Assembly (NCBI RefSeq): GCF_003667575.1
Contig: NZ_RCUY01000001.1
Location: 124,001 to 188,000, forward strand
Length of the DNA: 64,000 nt
Direction of reading: 5' to 3'
DNA from: Mycetocola lacteus
GTDB lineage: Bacteria; Actinomycetota; Actinomycetes; Actinomycetales; Microbacteriaceae
This document shows, piece by piece, positions 26,740 to 35,645 of the stretch (positions within the stretch are counted from its first letter, which is position 1; each line of letters starts with the position of its first letter). Below the pieces are notes generated by a model, which was not told the DNA's origin, did not search any database, and was given only the letters and a program-made list of their open reading frames with translations. The position numbers and the translations under genes were made by a program.

Positions 26740-27678
26740 ATGACCACCCTCACCAAACCCGCTCCGACCAAGCGTCGGCGCGCCCGGAATCCACGCACCT
26801 GGTTGCGTGGCGGTGGGCTCTCCAACCTCCTCTTTGCGGCCCCGATGATCATCATCTTTGGGCTGTTCTCGTTCTACCCAATCATCCGTGCATTCGTGAT
26901 GAGCTTCCAAAAGACCAACCTGATCGCCGACCCGCAGTGGGTGGGACTGCTGAACTTCCAGCGTGTGCTGGAGGATCCGGTGTTCTGGGTGGCCCTGCAA
27001 AACACCGGCTGGTTTGCGCTGCTGGCCCTGATCTTCGGATACCCGATTCCGCTGATCGCCGCCGTGCTGATGAGCGAGGTGCGCCGGGCGCGCGGTCTGT
27101 ACTCGGTGCTCGCGTATCTGCCCGTGGTGATCCCGCCGGTGGTTGCCGTGCTGCTGTGGAAGTTCTTCTACGATGCGGGCCCCAACGGTGTGTTCAACAC
27201 CATGCTGGGCTGGGTGGGCCTCGGCCCGTTCCCCTGGATCCAGGACGCCACCATGGCGATGCCCTCGATCGTGCTGGAGGCCACCTGGGCCGCCGCCGGT
27301 GGAACCATCATCATCTACCTCGCCGCGCTGACAGGCGTGGCCCCCGAACTCTACGATGCCGCCGAGATTGACGGCGCGGGCATCTGGCGCAAGATCTGGC
27401 ACGTGACCCTGCCGCAGCTGCGCGGCGTCCTGCTGATCACCCTGATCCTGCAGATCATCGGCACCGCGCAGGTGTTCCTGGAACCCTTCCTGTTTACCGA
27501 TGGTGGACCAGCCAACTCCACGGTCACCCTGCTCCAACTCATCTACCGGTACGGCTTCCAAAACAGCCTCGGTGGTAACTACGGTTCGGCAACCGCGCTG
27601 AGTGTGATGCTCGCGCTGTTCCTCGCCCTGCTGTCCTTCGTGTACTTCCGTCTCACCTCTGGTTGGAGCAAGAATTGA
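26740..27678 (+). CDS. ABC sugar permease (MalF/UgpA type)
   Basis: 312-residue inner-membrane permease with a basic N-terminus (KRRRARNPR) and six predicted helices. The EAA loop that contacts the ATPase is visible as AAEIDGAGIWRKIWHVTLPQ (near residue 205). ATG at 26740 is chosen; AGGAAGG lies 13 nt upstream, which is rather far, and a GTG at 26716 is an alternative without a ribosome site. The stop overlaps the next permease as TTGA. No ATPase gene is in the cluster, so a shared MsiK-type ATPase encoded elsewhere is likely. Confidence 0.92.
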   Translation: MTTLTKPAPTKRRRARNPRTWLRGGGLSNLLFAAPMIIIFGLFSFYPIIRAFVMSFQKTNLIADPQWVGLLNFQRVLEDPVFWVALQNTGWFALLALIFGYPIPLIAAVLMSEVRRARGLYSVLAYLPVVIPPVVAVLLWKFFYDAGPNGVFNTMLGWVGLGPFPWIQDATMAMPSIVLEATWAAAGGTIIIYLAALTGVAPELYDAAEIDGAGIWRKIWHVTLPQLRGVLLITLILQIIGTAQVFLEPFLFTDGGPANSTVTLLQLIYRYGFQNSLGGNYGSATALSVMLALFLALLSFVYFRLTSGWSKN

Positions 27679-28679
27679 CCACCACATCGACCCGTAGCGA
27701 CGCCGGTGTCGCGGTAACCGCCGACGCGGTGCTCGACACCGCTCCCGCCCCCACCCGTCGCCGTCGCCTCGGAAAGAAGAAGCCCGCGGCTGCCGGGCCC
27801 TCGGATGAGCGCGGGATCATCTCGACCAATGAGTGGAGCCGGCGCGGAATTCGCCGCTCCGCCAACGGTATCCAGATCACCCTCCTGGTGCTGCTGGCCA
27901 TCGGCGGTCTGGGACCGATCCTCTGGCTGGCCAAGGCCGCGATCACCCCCACCCAGGACACCCTGCGCACCCCGATGGCGCTGTTCCCCAACGGCTTCGC
28001 CTGGGACAACGTCAGCAAGGCGTGGACCACGATCGGTCTGGACGTCCAGTTCATGAACACCGTGTGGGTGGCCCTGGGTGTGCTGGTCATGCAGTTGGTG
28101 GTCACGATGACCGCCGGTTACGTGCTGGCGATCCTCAAGCCCGCCTACGCCAAGGTCCTCAACGCCCTGGTGCTGGCCACCCTGTTTGTGCCCTCGGTGG
28201 TGCTGCTGGTGCCGCTGTATCTGACCATCCTCGATGTTCCGTTCCTGGGCATCTCGCTGCAGAACACGTTCTGGGCGGTGTGGCTGCCCGCCGGCGCCAA
28301 CGCCTTCAACATCCTGCTGGTCAAGCGCTTCTTCGAAAACCTCCCGCCGGAGATCTTCGAGGCCGCCCGCACCGAGGGTGCCGGATCGTTCCGTATCTTC
28401 TGGCAGATCGTGTTGCCGCTGTCCAAGCCGATCATCGGTGTGGTCTCGGTCTTCGCGGTGATTGCCGCCTGGAAGGACTTCCTCTGGCCCAAACTGGTGC
28501 TCGCCCTCCCCGAGGTGCAGCCGCTCTCGGTGCGTCTGCCGCAGCTGCAACAGACCATCGACCTGGGCACCTACCTGGCAGCCCTGGCTATCTCGACCCT
28601 GGTGCCGATCGTGCTGTTCATCATCTTCCAGGGCCTGTTCCTGAAGTCCGCCGGCATGGGTGGAGCGGTCAAGGGCTAG
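27675..28679 (+). CDS. ABC sugar permease (MalG/UgpE type)
   Basis: 334-residue partner permease with six predicted helices and the EAA loop EAARTEGAGSFRIFWQIVLP (near residue 235). The start is TTG at 27675, overlapping the previous stop as TTGA with GGAG at 27665-27668; another TTG at 27663 is possible but lacks this spacing. A long hydrophilic N-terminus (about 60 residues, with RRRRLGKKK-like basic stretch) precedes the first helix, longer than usual for MalG. Last gene of the alpha-glucoside operon. Confidence 0.92.
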   Translation: MTTTSTRSDAGVAVTADAVLDTAPAPTRRRRLGKKKPAAAGPSDERGIISTNEWSRRGIRRSANGIQITLLVLLAIGGLGPILWLAKAAITPTQDTLRTPMALFPNGFAWDNVSKAWTTIGLDVQFMNTVWVALGVLVMQLVVTMTAGYVLAILKPAYAKVLNALVLATLFVPSVVLLVPLYLTILDVPFLGISLQNTFWAVWLPAGANAFNILLVKRFFENLPPEIFEAARTEGAGSFRIFWQIVLPLSKPIIGVVSVFAVIAAWKDFLWPKLVLALPEVQPLSVRLPQLQQTIDLGTYLAALAISTLVPIVLFIIFQGLFLKSAGMGGAVKG

Positions 28680-28696
28680 GTTTCGCACGGCAAGTT

Positions 28697-28728
28697 TGGG
28701 CCCGCGTCCCCGGGGGGACGCGGGCCCA
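28697..28728. terminator. Rho-independent terminator, convergent
   Basis: GC-rich inverted repeat of 15 bp (28697-28711 and 28714-28728; the innermost pairs must open to form the loop), between the convergent sugar permease and metallophosphoesterase genes. Confidence 0.75.
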
Positions 28729-28731
28729 TTC

Positions 28732-30918
28732 TCATGCCGCGCGGCGACGCATCCGAATCCGGTGAAGCCCGGCAAGGATCAGCCCGATTCCGGCGATCCC
28801 CCCGGCAAACAGCGCCAGACCCTGCCAGGTCGCGCCCGTGTCCGGCAGCGTCCCGGATCCGGTGACATCCGGTGATCCGGTTCCACCCTGACCCGGCTCG
28901 GTCACCGGCGGAATGGAGGGTTCCGGGGAGGGCTCCGCCGGGCCGGTTGGCTCCTTCCCGGGAATCGGGATATCAATGTGTTTGATCTCGCGCGGCGTGG
29001 CCGCCGCATCAAACGCATAGGCGGTGACCCGAATCCGATCCGGATACAGCGCAACCCGCGTACCCACCGGATCCACACCGCTCACAGCGGCTTCACCCCA
29101 GTCTCCGCTCGGTCCGTACTGGGTGGTCACGGCGGCCGTGTTGACCACGCTCGGGGCCTGTCCAAGGGCCGGATCAAATCGCTTCTCGGCGCTCCAATCG
29201 TTCAGCGTGGCCTCCCAGTGCGAGTGGCTGGTGATGACCGTCACCTGGGGGTTATCGCGAAGGAGGGCACCGATTCGTGCCAGGTCTCGCCCATAGTCAT
29301 TGCGATAGGCGTTGATATAGGTCCCCGAGACCGAGTTTGGCAGCACGTGATGGGTCATCAGCAGCACGGGCTTTCCCTGAGCCTTCCAATAGGCCAGGCG
29401 ATCCCGTAGCCACTCATACTGGGTGTCGGAGATCTCCACAAACGGATTAGCACCGCCAAGTTCCGCGTAGTTATAGTATTCGCTGCCGATCCAGAGCAGC
29501 GGAAGGGTGCCGTCCACCAGGTGCTCACCCCAGAGCCCGCCCTGATCCCCCATCGTCCGCATTCCGGTGGTGTCGAGGAATCGCTCGCGGTATTCCTCCG
29601 GGGTGCTCGCGGTGCCAAAATACTCATGATTGCCGATCGCCGAAATCTGGGTGGGATAGCGCTCACCCCCGCCGGCTCGATAGGCCTCAAAGAAGTCACG
29701 GTAGAGATCGGGGCTTCCATTTGAGACCAGATCGCCGTTGGTGACCAGGGTGTCGGCCCCCTCCGCCAGGGACCGAAGTCCGGGCAGAACCTGGTTTTGC
29801 AGGCGTCCGGTAGCCCCCTGAATGTCGCTGATGATATCCACCCGTGCCAACGAGTCCGCGTCCGCGGGCAGCTCACCTAGCCCGCGGATCAGCTGCACAT
29901 TGTCGATCATCCAGGATCCGGTTCCCCGCGCCCCGGCAAACTCGAATTCGAATCGGACGCCGTGGGCCCCATCCGGGATCTGTACCGGCAGGCGCAGCTG
30001 GCTCGACTCCTCATCCTCGGTCCCGAGACGGGAGAGGTCGCGGCGCTCGCCGGTATCAAAGACCGCGCTGACTCGGGCATGCTGGTCGAGGGATCCCCGC
30101 GCCCGGTAGTGACTGTCTAGGCGCAGCTCCAGAGCGTCCCCCGGCGTCACTGGAATCTCCTCGGAGGCAAGGACTCCGGCCGCAAGGTGGTTGGCGGCAT
30201 CGATCGCGGCCAGGGTCCCGTCGGCACGGGTGAAAGCCTGACGACGATCGGTTCCCGATCCGGCCACGACCTCGTCGAGCGTGCAGCGCTGCCAGTCGCC
30301 CGCGTCGGCTTCCGCCCAGGCGCTCGCCGCTTCCAGCCCGTCAAACCAGAGCTGCTTCTCGGTCACCTCGACGGGTGTCGGCTCGGGCGAGTAGACGGTG
30401 ATCGGGATGTCGGTATCGGTGATGCCACTCCCGCTCAGGTGCAGCATCAGAACCGAATTGGCGGTGTCGGCGGGCACGGTAAGGGGCACCGGGGTCCGTC
30501 CCGCGGCATCGGCCACCGGAATACCGGCAATCGGTGGGCCCGAATCCAGACTCGCCGTCAGTTGCTGGCCCGGAGTAAGCCCGGTGAAGGCCAGCGTGGT
30601 GGGAGTACCGGGAGTCACCAGGGTTTTTTGGGTTCCCTCCAGAATCGGGCGTATATCCGCACCGGCCATTTCCTCGGTGGCCGTATCCTCGGCGGCCGCG
30701 TCCTCACCTGGAATCGGGTCGACAACCGGCGAAGGTTCCGGGTCCTGTGAAGGTTCCGGTGAAGGATCTGTGCTGGGCACGGGATCGGAACTCGGGCGGG
30801 GCTCCGCACCGGTCCCGCCCGGTGCGACGGGGACCGCCCCGGCCGGCATCGTGCCCAGAAGCCCGAGGATGAGAAACAGAGCGGTCAGTCCGGAGGCGAC
30901 ACGAACGTGCTTTTTCAT
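28732..30918 (-). CDS. Sortase-anchored secreted metallophosphoesterase
   Basis: 728-residue cell-wall enzyme. Signal peptide (residues 1-28), a Pro/Ser/Glu/Asp-rich linker (about 33-75), a beta-rich region, then a calcineurin-like phosphoesterase domain (about 355-640) with its five motifs: DIISDIQG, VTNGDLVSNG, IGNHEYF, MTHH and SHSHWE. The C-terminus has a second Pro-rich linker, LPDTG at 691-695, a hydrophobic helix and RMRRR, a complete sortase sorting signal. It lies 61 bp behind phnE on the same strand with its own AAAGGAG ribosome site, so it may release phosphate or phosphonate from esters outside the cell for the importer. Substrate unknown. Confidence 0.88.
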   Translation of the reverse strand: MKKHVRVASGLTALFLILGLLGTMPAGAVPVAPGGTGAEPRPSSDPVPSTDPSPEPSQDPEPSPVVDPIPGEDAAAEDTATEEMAGADIRPILEGTQKTLVTPGTPTTLAFTGLTPGQQLTASLDSGPPIAGIPVADAAGRTPVPLTVPADTANSVLMLHLSGSGITDTDIPITVYSPEPTPVEVTEKQLWFDGLEAASAWAEADAGDWQRCTLDEVVAGSGTDRRQAFTRADGTLAAIDAANHLAAGVLASEEIPVTPGDALELRLDSHYRARGSLDQHARVSAVFDTGERRDLSRLGTEDEESSQLRLPVQIPDGAHGVRFEFEFAGARGTGSWMIDNVQLIRGLGELPADADSLARVDIISDIQGATGRLQNQVLPGLRSLAEGADTLVTNGDLVSNGSPDLYRDFFEAYRAGGGERYPTQISAIGNHEYFGTASTPEEYRERFLDTTGMRTMGDQGGLWGEHLVDGTLPLLWIGSEYYNYAELGGANPFVEISDTQYEWLRDRLAYWKAQGKPVLLMTHHVLPNSVSGTYINAYRNDYGRDLARIGALLRDNPQVTVITSHSHWEATLNDWSAEKRFDPALGQAPSVVNTAAVTTQYGPSGDWGEAAVSGVDPVGTRVALYPDRIRVTAYAFDAAATPREIKHIDIPIPGKEPTGPAEPSPEPSIPPVTEPGQGGTGSPDVTGSGTLPDTGATWQGLALFAGGIAGIGLILAGLHRIRMRRRAA

Positions 30919-30979
30919 GGGGATGCTACTCCTTTATATTGTCAACACGGGGATTTCGAAAGCAGGGTGCGAAGCCCGC

Positions 30980-31864
30980 TTAGGCGAGCCGACGGCGGAT
31001 CCAGGCCGAGGCCAGGTCCACCAGGATGATCAGCACCAGCACGATGATCAGATAGGTGAGCATCGTGTCGAACTGGAAGGTTTTGATCGACTTGTTGATC
31101 AACAGCCCGATGCCGCCGGCCCCGACGAGCCCCAGCACCAGGGAGGAGCGCACGTTGACGTCGAAGCGGTACAGCAGCAGGCCGGTGAGCTGCGGCATCA
31201 CCCCGGGCACGGTGGCGTTGGCAACAATCTGAAAGCGGCCGGCCCCGGCGGTCCGCAGGGCCTGTTCGGGGCCGGGATCCACATCCTCCATCGCCTCGGA
31301 CCAGAGCTTGCCCATGACGCCGGTGTTATGACAGATCAGCGCGAGCACCCCGGCGAAGGGGCCCAGCCCCACCGCGGTCACAAAGATCAGTGCAAATACG
31401 ATGTCGGGGACGGCCCGGAAAAACGAGAGGATCGCCCGGGATACCTGATACACCACGGGATGCGGCGAGGTGGTGCGTGCACCCAGCACCGCGAGCAACA
31501 GGGCGAACGGGATCGAAAGTGTGGTGCCCAGCAGGCCGATCCACAGCGTGGTGAGGGCCCCGGAAATCCCGGCACCGATCACCGCTGGGCTGAGGTTCGG
31601 CGGAAACGCCTCGCCCAGGAACTTGGCCATTCCCTGCGCCCCACTCGCCAGGGCCTCGGGGCGAAAGTCGGTGGCCTGAAACGCCAGGAGGTGCAGGATC
31701 ACCAGCACGATCACAATGACGCTCCAGGATCCGGCCCGCCAGGGTGCACGCGGATTCGGGGGCACCGGGCGGCGCTCGATCCCACCGGGCGTGGATGGTG
31801 CCGGCGTGCGAGGTGAACGGTTCATGGCTGTCTGCTCCTTGGGCGGCGTAAAGGTAGGGCTCAT
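30980..31864 (-). CDS. phnE: Phosphonate/phosphite-type ABC permease PhnE
   Basis: 294-residue permease of the PhnE family: hydrophilic N-terminus, first helix at about residues 48-65, then five more helices and the family segment SFFRAVPDIVFALIFVTAVG; the EAA loop region is QALRTAGAGRFQIVANATVP. Two starts are possible: ATG at 31864 overlaps the phnC stop as ATGA, while ATG at 31825 (MNRSPRT) has a fine AAGGAG ribosome site on the minus strand at 31836-31841. I give the longer form; the shorter may be the real one. Third importer gene of the operon FAD oxidoreductase-phnD-phnC-phnE. Confidence 0.88.
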   Translation of the reverse strand: MSPTFTPPKEQTAMNRSPRTPAPSTPGGIERRPVPPNPRAPWRAGSWSVIVIVLVILHLLAFQATDFRPEALASGAQGMAKFLGEAFPPNLSPAVIGAGISGALTTLWIGLLGTTLSIPFALLLAVLGARTTSPHPVVYQVSRAILSFFRAVPDIVFALIFVTAVGLGPFAGVLALICHNTGVMGKLWSEAMEDVDPGPEQALRTAGAGRFQIVANATVPGVMPQLTGLLLYRFDVNVRSSLVLGLVGAGGIGLLINKSIKTFQFDTMLTYLIIVLVLIILVDLASAWIRRRLA

Positions 31865-32619
31865 CGGTACAGTTCCTCAATCTGGGTGTCGCTCACCCGG
31901 TCTGTGGGCAGATCAAAGCACAACCTCCCGTCGCGGAGGCCAATAATCCGGTGGGCAAATCTGCGGGCCAGATCGGGCTGATGCAGCACCGCAGCGACCC
32001 CGAGGCCCTCCTCAACCGCGAGGTTCTGCAGCAGGGCGAGAACATCCTCGGCGGCGTGGGGATCCAGGGCCGAAACCGGCTCGTCGGCGAGGATCAGTCG
32101 TGGCCGCTGGCACAGAGCTCGGGCGATCGCGACCCGCTGTTGCTGTCCGCCCGAGAGTTTTCCGGCGCGATCATGTGCGCGATCGGCGAGTCCCACCCGC
32201 TCCAGGCAGGCCATCGCCTCCTCGCGCAGCGCCCGCCCAAACAGCGGCGGAATCGAGCGCCACCAGGCAATCCGGGAAAATCCGCCGGCGCAAACGTTGT
32301 CGAGGACCGAGCGCCGGCCCACCAGGTGGATTTTCTGAAACACCGTCGCGGCGGTTCGCCGGGCTTCGGCCCGGCGCCGAGCGCTGGCCTGGTTGAGTGT
32401 GATCCCGGCGATGGTGATATCGCCGGCATCGGCCTCGATCAGGCCGTTGACGGCGCTCAGGGTGGTGGACTTGCCCGAGCCATTGGCACCGAGAAACGCC
32501 ACCAGTTCCCCGGCGGAGATGTTCAGGCTCAGCTCGCGCAGTACCTCGCGGTCGCCAAACCGTTTGGACAGTGCCCGCACGTCCAACAGCACGGCGGGGC
32601 CGGTTGCCGACATCGTCAT
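31861..32619 (-). CDS. phnC: Phosphonate-type ABC ATPase PhnC
   Basis: 252-residue nucleotide-binding subunit. Walker A GANGSGKST, Q-loop FQKIHLV, signature LSGGQQQRVAIARAL, Walker B LILADEPVSALD and switch His in VLHQPD. The sequence VDLA-like GRRSVLDNVCAGGF after the Q-loop is characteristic of PhnC (GRLSVLDNV). Starts 4 nt after the phnD stop and overlaps phnE by 4 nt. Energises uptake of a phosphonate, phosphite or phosphate ester. Confidence 0.93.
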   Translation of the reverse strand: MTMSATGPAVLLDVRALSKRFGDREVLRELSLNISAGELVAFLGANGSGKSTTLSAVNGLIEADAGDITIAGITLNQASARRRAEARRTAATVFQKIHLVGRRSVLDNVCAGGFSRIAWWRSIPPLFGRALREEAMACLERVGLADRAHDRAGKLSGGQQQRVAIARALCQRPRLILADEPVSALDPHAAEDVLALLQNLAVEEGLGVAAVLHQPDLARRFAHRIIGLRDGRLCFDLPTDRVSDTQIEELYR

Positions 32620-32623
32620 CGGG

Positions 32624-33523
32624 CTAGAGGTCCTTCTCGGTCAGGCCCATGATCCGGGCCAGGTCAAACATCGGCTGATAGGTGTCCACGCTCACCGGGA
32701 TCAGCGGCCCCGGCGGGTGGATGTCCAAAAACGCGCTCACCCGTTTCACGTCTTCCGGGGCGAGATTCAGCAGCGCTTCTCGCACGGCCTCGCGGAATTC
32801 CGCCGGCAGGTTTTCGCGCACGGTAATCGGGTCGTTGGGGATGTCCTTGGACGTCCATACCTGGCGGAATTTTGAGCGATCGAACGTGCCGGCGGCGGTT
32901 GCGGTTTCCAGGGTTTGCGAGTTGATCTGGGCCGCATCCACCGATCCATTGATCAGTGCCAGCATCGCCTCGGGGTGTCCGCCGGCATAGTCAGCGGTCA
33001 CCTTGTCGGCGATGCCCGCCTCGGTCAACGCGGACATTGGCAGGGCGTCCCCCGAGGTCGAGCCGGGGCTGCCCAGGGCGAGCGTGTGCCCGGCCAGGTC
33101 TTCAAGTGTCCGAATCGGTGAGTCGTTGGGCACCCAGATCCCGCCGGTGTAGGTGGTCGGGTTACCCTCGGCATCTCCAAACGAGACCAGCGGGATCGCG
33201 CCCGCGCGCTGGTTGGCAAACACAAATCCCAGGGAACCAAACTGGGCGATTTCCAGCTTGTCACTCTCCATCGCCAGGACTTCGGCGGCATAGTCCTCGG
33301 TGATATTGACCTCAACCGGGCAGTCCAGCTGAGCCGAAAGTGCCTGAGCCAGGTGCTGATAAGCGGGTTCGAGTTTGTCCGGATCCTCATAGGGCAGGAT
33401 GCCCATCCGGATTTTGCCGCCCGGACAGGTCGCCGATTCGGGGGCGGACTCGGATGCGCCGGCGCATCCGGACAGGCTCAGCGCCAGGGCGGTGGTGAGC
33501 AGAAGGACTGCGGGTCGGTTCAT
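32624..33523 (-). CDS. phnD: Phosphonate-binding lipoprotein PhnD
   Basis: 299-residue extracellular binding protein: signal peptide with lipobox LSGC (Cys 20), then a PhnD-type two-lobed domain. The family markers GILPYEDPDKLEPAYQHL and the anion-binding GSPGSTSGDALPMSAL loop (Ser/Thr at a helix start) are present, which in known PhnD proteins bind the phosphonate group. Its start overlaps the FAD oxidoreductase stop as ATGA. The ligand is likely an aminophosphonate given the enzymes in the cluster, but this is inference. Confidence 0.93.
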   Translation of the reverse strand: MNRPAVLLLTTALALSLSGCAGASESAPESATCPGGKIRMGILPYEDPDKLEPAYQHLAQALSAQLDCPVEVNITEDYAAEVLAMESDKLEIAQFGSLGFVFANQRAGAIPLVSFGDAEGNPTTYTGGIWVPNDSPIRTLEDLAGHTLALGSPGSTSGDALPMSALTEAGIADKVTADYAGGHPEAMLALINGSVDAAQINSQTLETATAAGTFDRSKFRQVWTSKDIPNDPITVRENLPAEFREAVREALLNLAPEDVKRVSAFLDIHPPGPLIPVSVDTYQPMFDLARIMGLTEKDL

Positions 33524-34680
33524 GATTCTCCTCGGTGGGTGGTCGGGGGAAGGGACTCGGTCAGCGCGTGGATGGTGCGGCTGCCCAGGGCTGGGCCCAG
33601 GGTCATGCCGATTCCGGTGCCCAGGGTGAGCACACTCACACCGGGCAGCGGCCGGGCATCCACGATGTCGTGGGTGGGGCTGTGGGCGTAGATGCCCTGC
33701 CAGCGTTCGACAACCTCGGGTGGACCGGCACCGAGGATCGCGGTGATCTCCTCGAGGATGATGCGGGACCAGCGCTCATCCAAAAACGGTGGCGTGGCGG
33801 AATCCACCCGGTGGGTATCTCCGATCAGGAGGGAGCCGTCGGTGTGGCGGGTCAGCATCACATTGGCGTCGATTTCGCGGAGGTCGGGACGCGACTGGTC
33901 AAGGTGAACCCGCAGTCGAGCGGCCGCGGGCCCGGCAAAGGCCGAGTAGCGCAGCATCGAGGTTCCGGTCAACACCGCCGGACCGGGACCGCAGATGTGC
34001 GGGGTACGGATCCGCAGCATCTGGAGCGCACACTCGCCGAGCCCGTGCAGCGCCGCGATCTCGGGGAAGAGCTCGCCCAGGCGGTGTCCGGTGGTCACGA
34101 TGATGTGGTCTGCACTCAGCGGGCCCTGCGAGGTGGCCACGGTGCCGGTGCTCACGTCGTGGACGCTCACGCCCCAGCGCACCTCGCCGTTCGGGTGCGC
34201 GTGCACCCATCCGGCGAGCGCACCCACGGCCTCGCGGGGATTAACCGTCAGATCCCCCGGGACCAGTAGCCCGGCGCTCTCGGGGTCGATGGCCGGCCGG
34301 CCGAGCAGGTGTGCGGCCGCGGCGGCATCCACCGATCGCGCGTTCACAAACCGCTCGGTGGCGCACACTTCGGACAGTACCGCGCGCTCGACCTCGTCTC
34401 GGGCCAGCACCAGCGTGCCCGTGTGATGCAGGGGGATCCCCGCCCGCCTGGCCAGCTCGATCCAGCGTGGACGAGCCTGGTCGGCCAGCTCCGCCAGCGC
34501 TCCCCCGTGTGCGCCGAATCCGAGGTGACCGAAGTTGCGAATGCTGGCGCCGACCGCGCGGGAATCCCGATCCAGCACCGTGACCAGATAGCCGGCATCC
34601 AGCGCGGCTACCGCGTGAGAAAGCCCGATAATGCCGGCACCCACGATGATGATGTGCGGTGGGGTTGGATGTGTTGTCAT
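33520..34680 (-). CDS. FAD-dependent oxidoreductase of the phosphonate-associated DAO family (TIGR03364-like)
   Basis: 386-residue flavoprotein of the D-amino-acid oxidase/glycine oxidase group. The dinucleotide fold is IIIVGAGIIGLSHAVAAL with VLDRD at the end of the second strand, followed by GASIRNFGHLG, a stretch I associate with family TIGR03364. That family is annotated as occurring beside PhnX-like hydrolases and phosphonate transporters, with a proposed role in oxidative deamination of an aminophosphonate to an aldehyde. Both neighbours are present here. First gene of the importer operon, divergent from the GntR gene; no signal peptide, so cytosolic. Confidence 0.88.
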   Translation of the reverse strand: MTTHPTPPHIIIVGAGIIGLSHAVAALDAGYLVTVLDRDSRAVGASIRNFGHLGFGAHGGALAELADQARPRWIELARRAGIPLHHTGTLVLARDEVERAVLSEVCATERFVNARSVDAAAAAHLLGRPAIDPESAGLLVPGDLTVNPREAVGALAGWVHAHPNGEVRWGVSVHDVSTGTVATSQGPLSADHIIVTTGHRLGELFPEIAALHGLGECALQMLRIRTPHICGPGPAVLTGTSMLRYSAFAGPAAARLRVHLDQSRPDLREIDANVMLTRHTDGSLLIGDTHRVDSATPPFLDERWSRIILEEITAILGAGPPEVVERWQGIYAHSPTHDIVDARPLPGVSVLTLGTGIGMTLGPALGSRTIHALTESLPPTTHRGES

Positions 34681-34718
34681 GCTCCGAGCCTGCGGGCGAC
34701 GCAGAAGTCATCACAACT

Positions 34719-34755
34719 TTTTTTGGGTCAATTCCGCCGGAGTTCACCCAAAAAA
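34719..34755. promoter_or_regulatory. 37-bp inverted repeat in the divergent phosphonate control region
   Basis: Two 18-nt arms around a single central C at 34737. Sixteen positions pair by Watson-Crick, one by G-T and one C-C does not pair. The outer ends are T6 on the left and A6 on the right, the reverse of a terminator, so an operator (probably for the GntR protein) is more likely. It lies 39 nt from the FAD oxidoreductase start and 90 nt from the GntR start. Confidence 0.5.
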
Positions 34756-34832
34756 CGGGGGCGTCTCCGCCCGTCTATCCAAAGTTCATCAACATAAAGT
34801 CGCGTGGATATCAATCCTGTCATGACAACTTC

Positions 34833-34838
34833 TAGACT
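34833..34838 (+). promoter_or_regulatory. -10 box TAGACT of the GntR gene
   Basis: TAGACT is followed by GGTTTT and then the ATG at 34845, the leaderless spacing. The box lies within CTTCTAGACTGG, and a GTCATGAC palindrome lies just upstream at 34819-34826; either could be part of a repressor site. Confidence 0.5.
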
Positions 34839-34844
34839 GGTTTT

Positions 34845-35645
34845 ATGACCCAAACACTACCGATCCACACCCGGCTCTATGACTCGATGATCCGGGATAT
34901 TCGCTCGGGTGTCTGGAAGCAAGGTGAGCAGGTGCCCAGCGAAAAAACCCTGGCCGAGTCGTTCGGTACCTCGCGCGGTCCGGTGCGGCAGGCGCTCGCC
35001 GCGCTGCGGGCGGAGGGGATGATCGTGGGTGGACGCGGTACCCCGCCGCGGGTCAACCGCGTGGTCCCGCTGCAGTCTTTTGACACGTTTTTATCGTTCA
35101 CCGAGTGGGCCCATGAACTCGGTTATGTTCCGGGTCACCGCATCATCGAGGCGATTCGACGACAGGCTTCGGCGGAGGTTGCCCGAGACCTGGAGATCGA
35201 ACCGGATGAGCCCGTGATCGAGATCATCCGGCTGCGGCTGCTCGACGGTGCGCCGGCAATGATCGAACGCACCCTGCTCCCCTTCCACATCGGACGCCAC
35301 CTGATCGGTGCCGAGCTGGATGGGGGCAGCATCTACCAGCAGCTTCGAACCCAGGGCATCATTCCCGTGCGCGCCCGACACGTGATCGATGCGGTGGCCG
35401 CCCACGCCCTCGATGCCGAGTGGCTGCGCATCCCCGAGGGGGCACCGCTGCTGCGGGTGCGGCGGGTCTCGCGGGATCAGCGTGGAGCCGTGGTTGAGTG
35501 CGCCGATGACCGCTACCTGCCCAGCATGTCCACCTTTGTGATCGAAAACTCGGCCACCCATCGCATCCCGCTCTCACGTGAGCGGGTGCAGCAGCCCCAT
35601 CCCCTCAACACCCCGGAGACTCATGATTCAGCTCGCAGTATTTGA
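34845..35645 (+). CDS. GntR/HutC-family regulator with UTRA domain (PhnF-like)
   Basis: 266 residues. N-terminal winged helix (residues about 8-75; LYDSMIRDIRSGVWKQGEQV, then TLAESFGTSRGPVRQALAAL) and a C-terminal UTRA effector domain (about 95-240; VIEIIRLRLLDGAPAMIERT is its typical core). HutC-type proteins such as PhnF commonly control phosphonate genes. The gene is divergent from the importer operon and overlaps the first PhnX-like gene by 23 nt, so it is probably autoregulated and controls both arms. The effector is unknown. Confidence 0.9.
   Translation: MTQTLPIHTRLYDSMIRDIRSGVWKQGEQVPSEKTLAESFGTSRGPVRQALAALRAEGMIVGGRGTPPRVNRVVPLQSFDTFLSFTEWAHELGYVPGHRIIEAIRRQASAEVARDLEIEPDEPVIEIIRLRLLDGAPAMIERTLLPFHIGRHLIGAELDGGSIYQQLRTQGIIPVRARHVIDAVAAHALDAEWLRIPEGAPLLRVRRVSRDQRGAVVECADDRYLPSMSTFVIENSATHRIPLSRERVQQPHPLNTPETHDSARSI

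Noticed and set aside
34719-34755. Reading the 37-bp palindrome as a rho-independent terminator
   Set aside because: The T-run is on the 5' side and the A-run on the 3' side on both strands, the opposite of a terminator.
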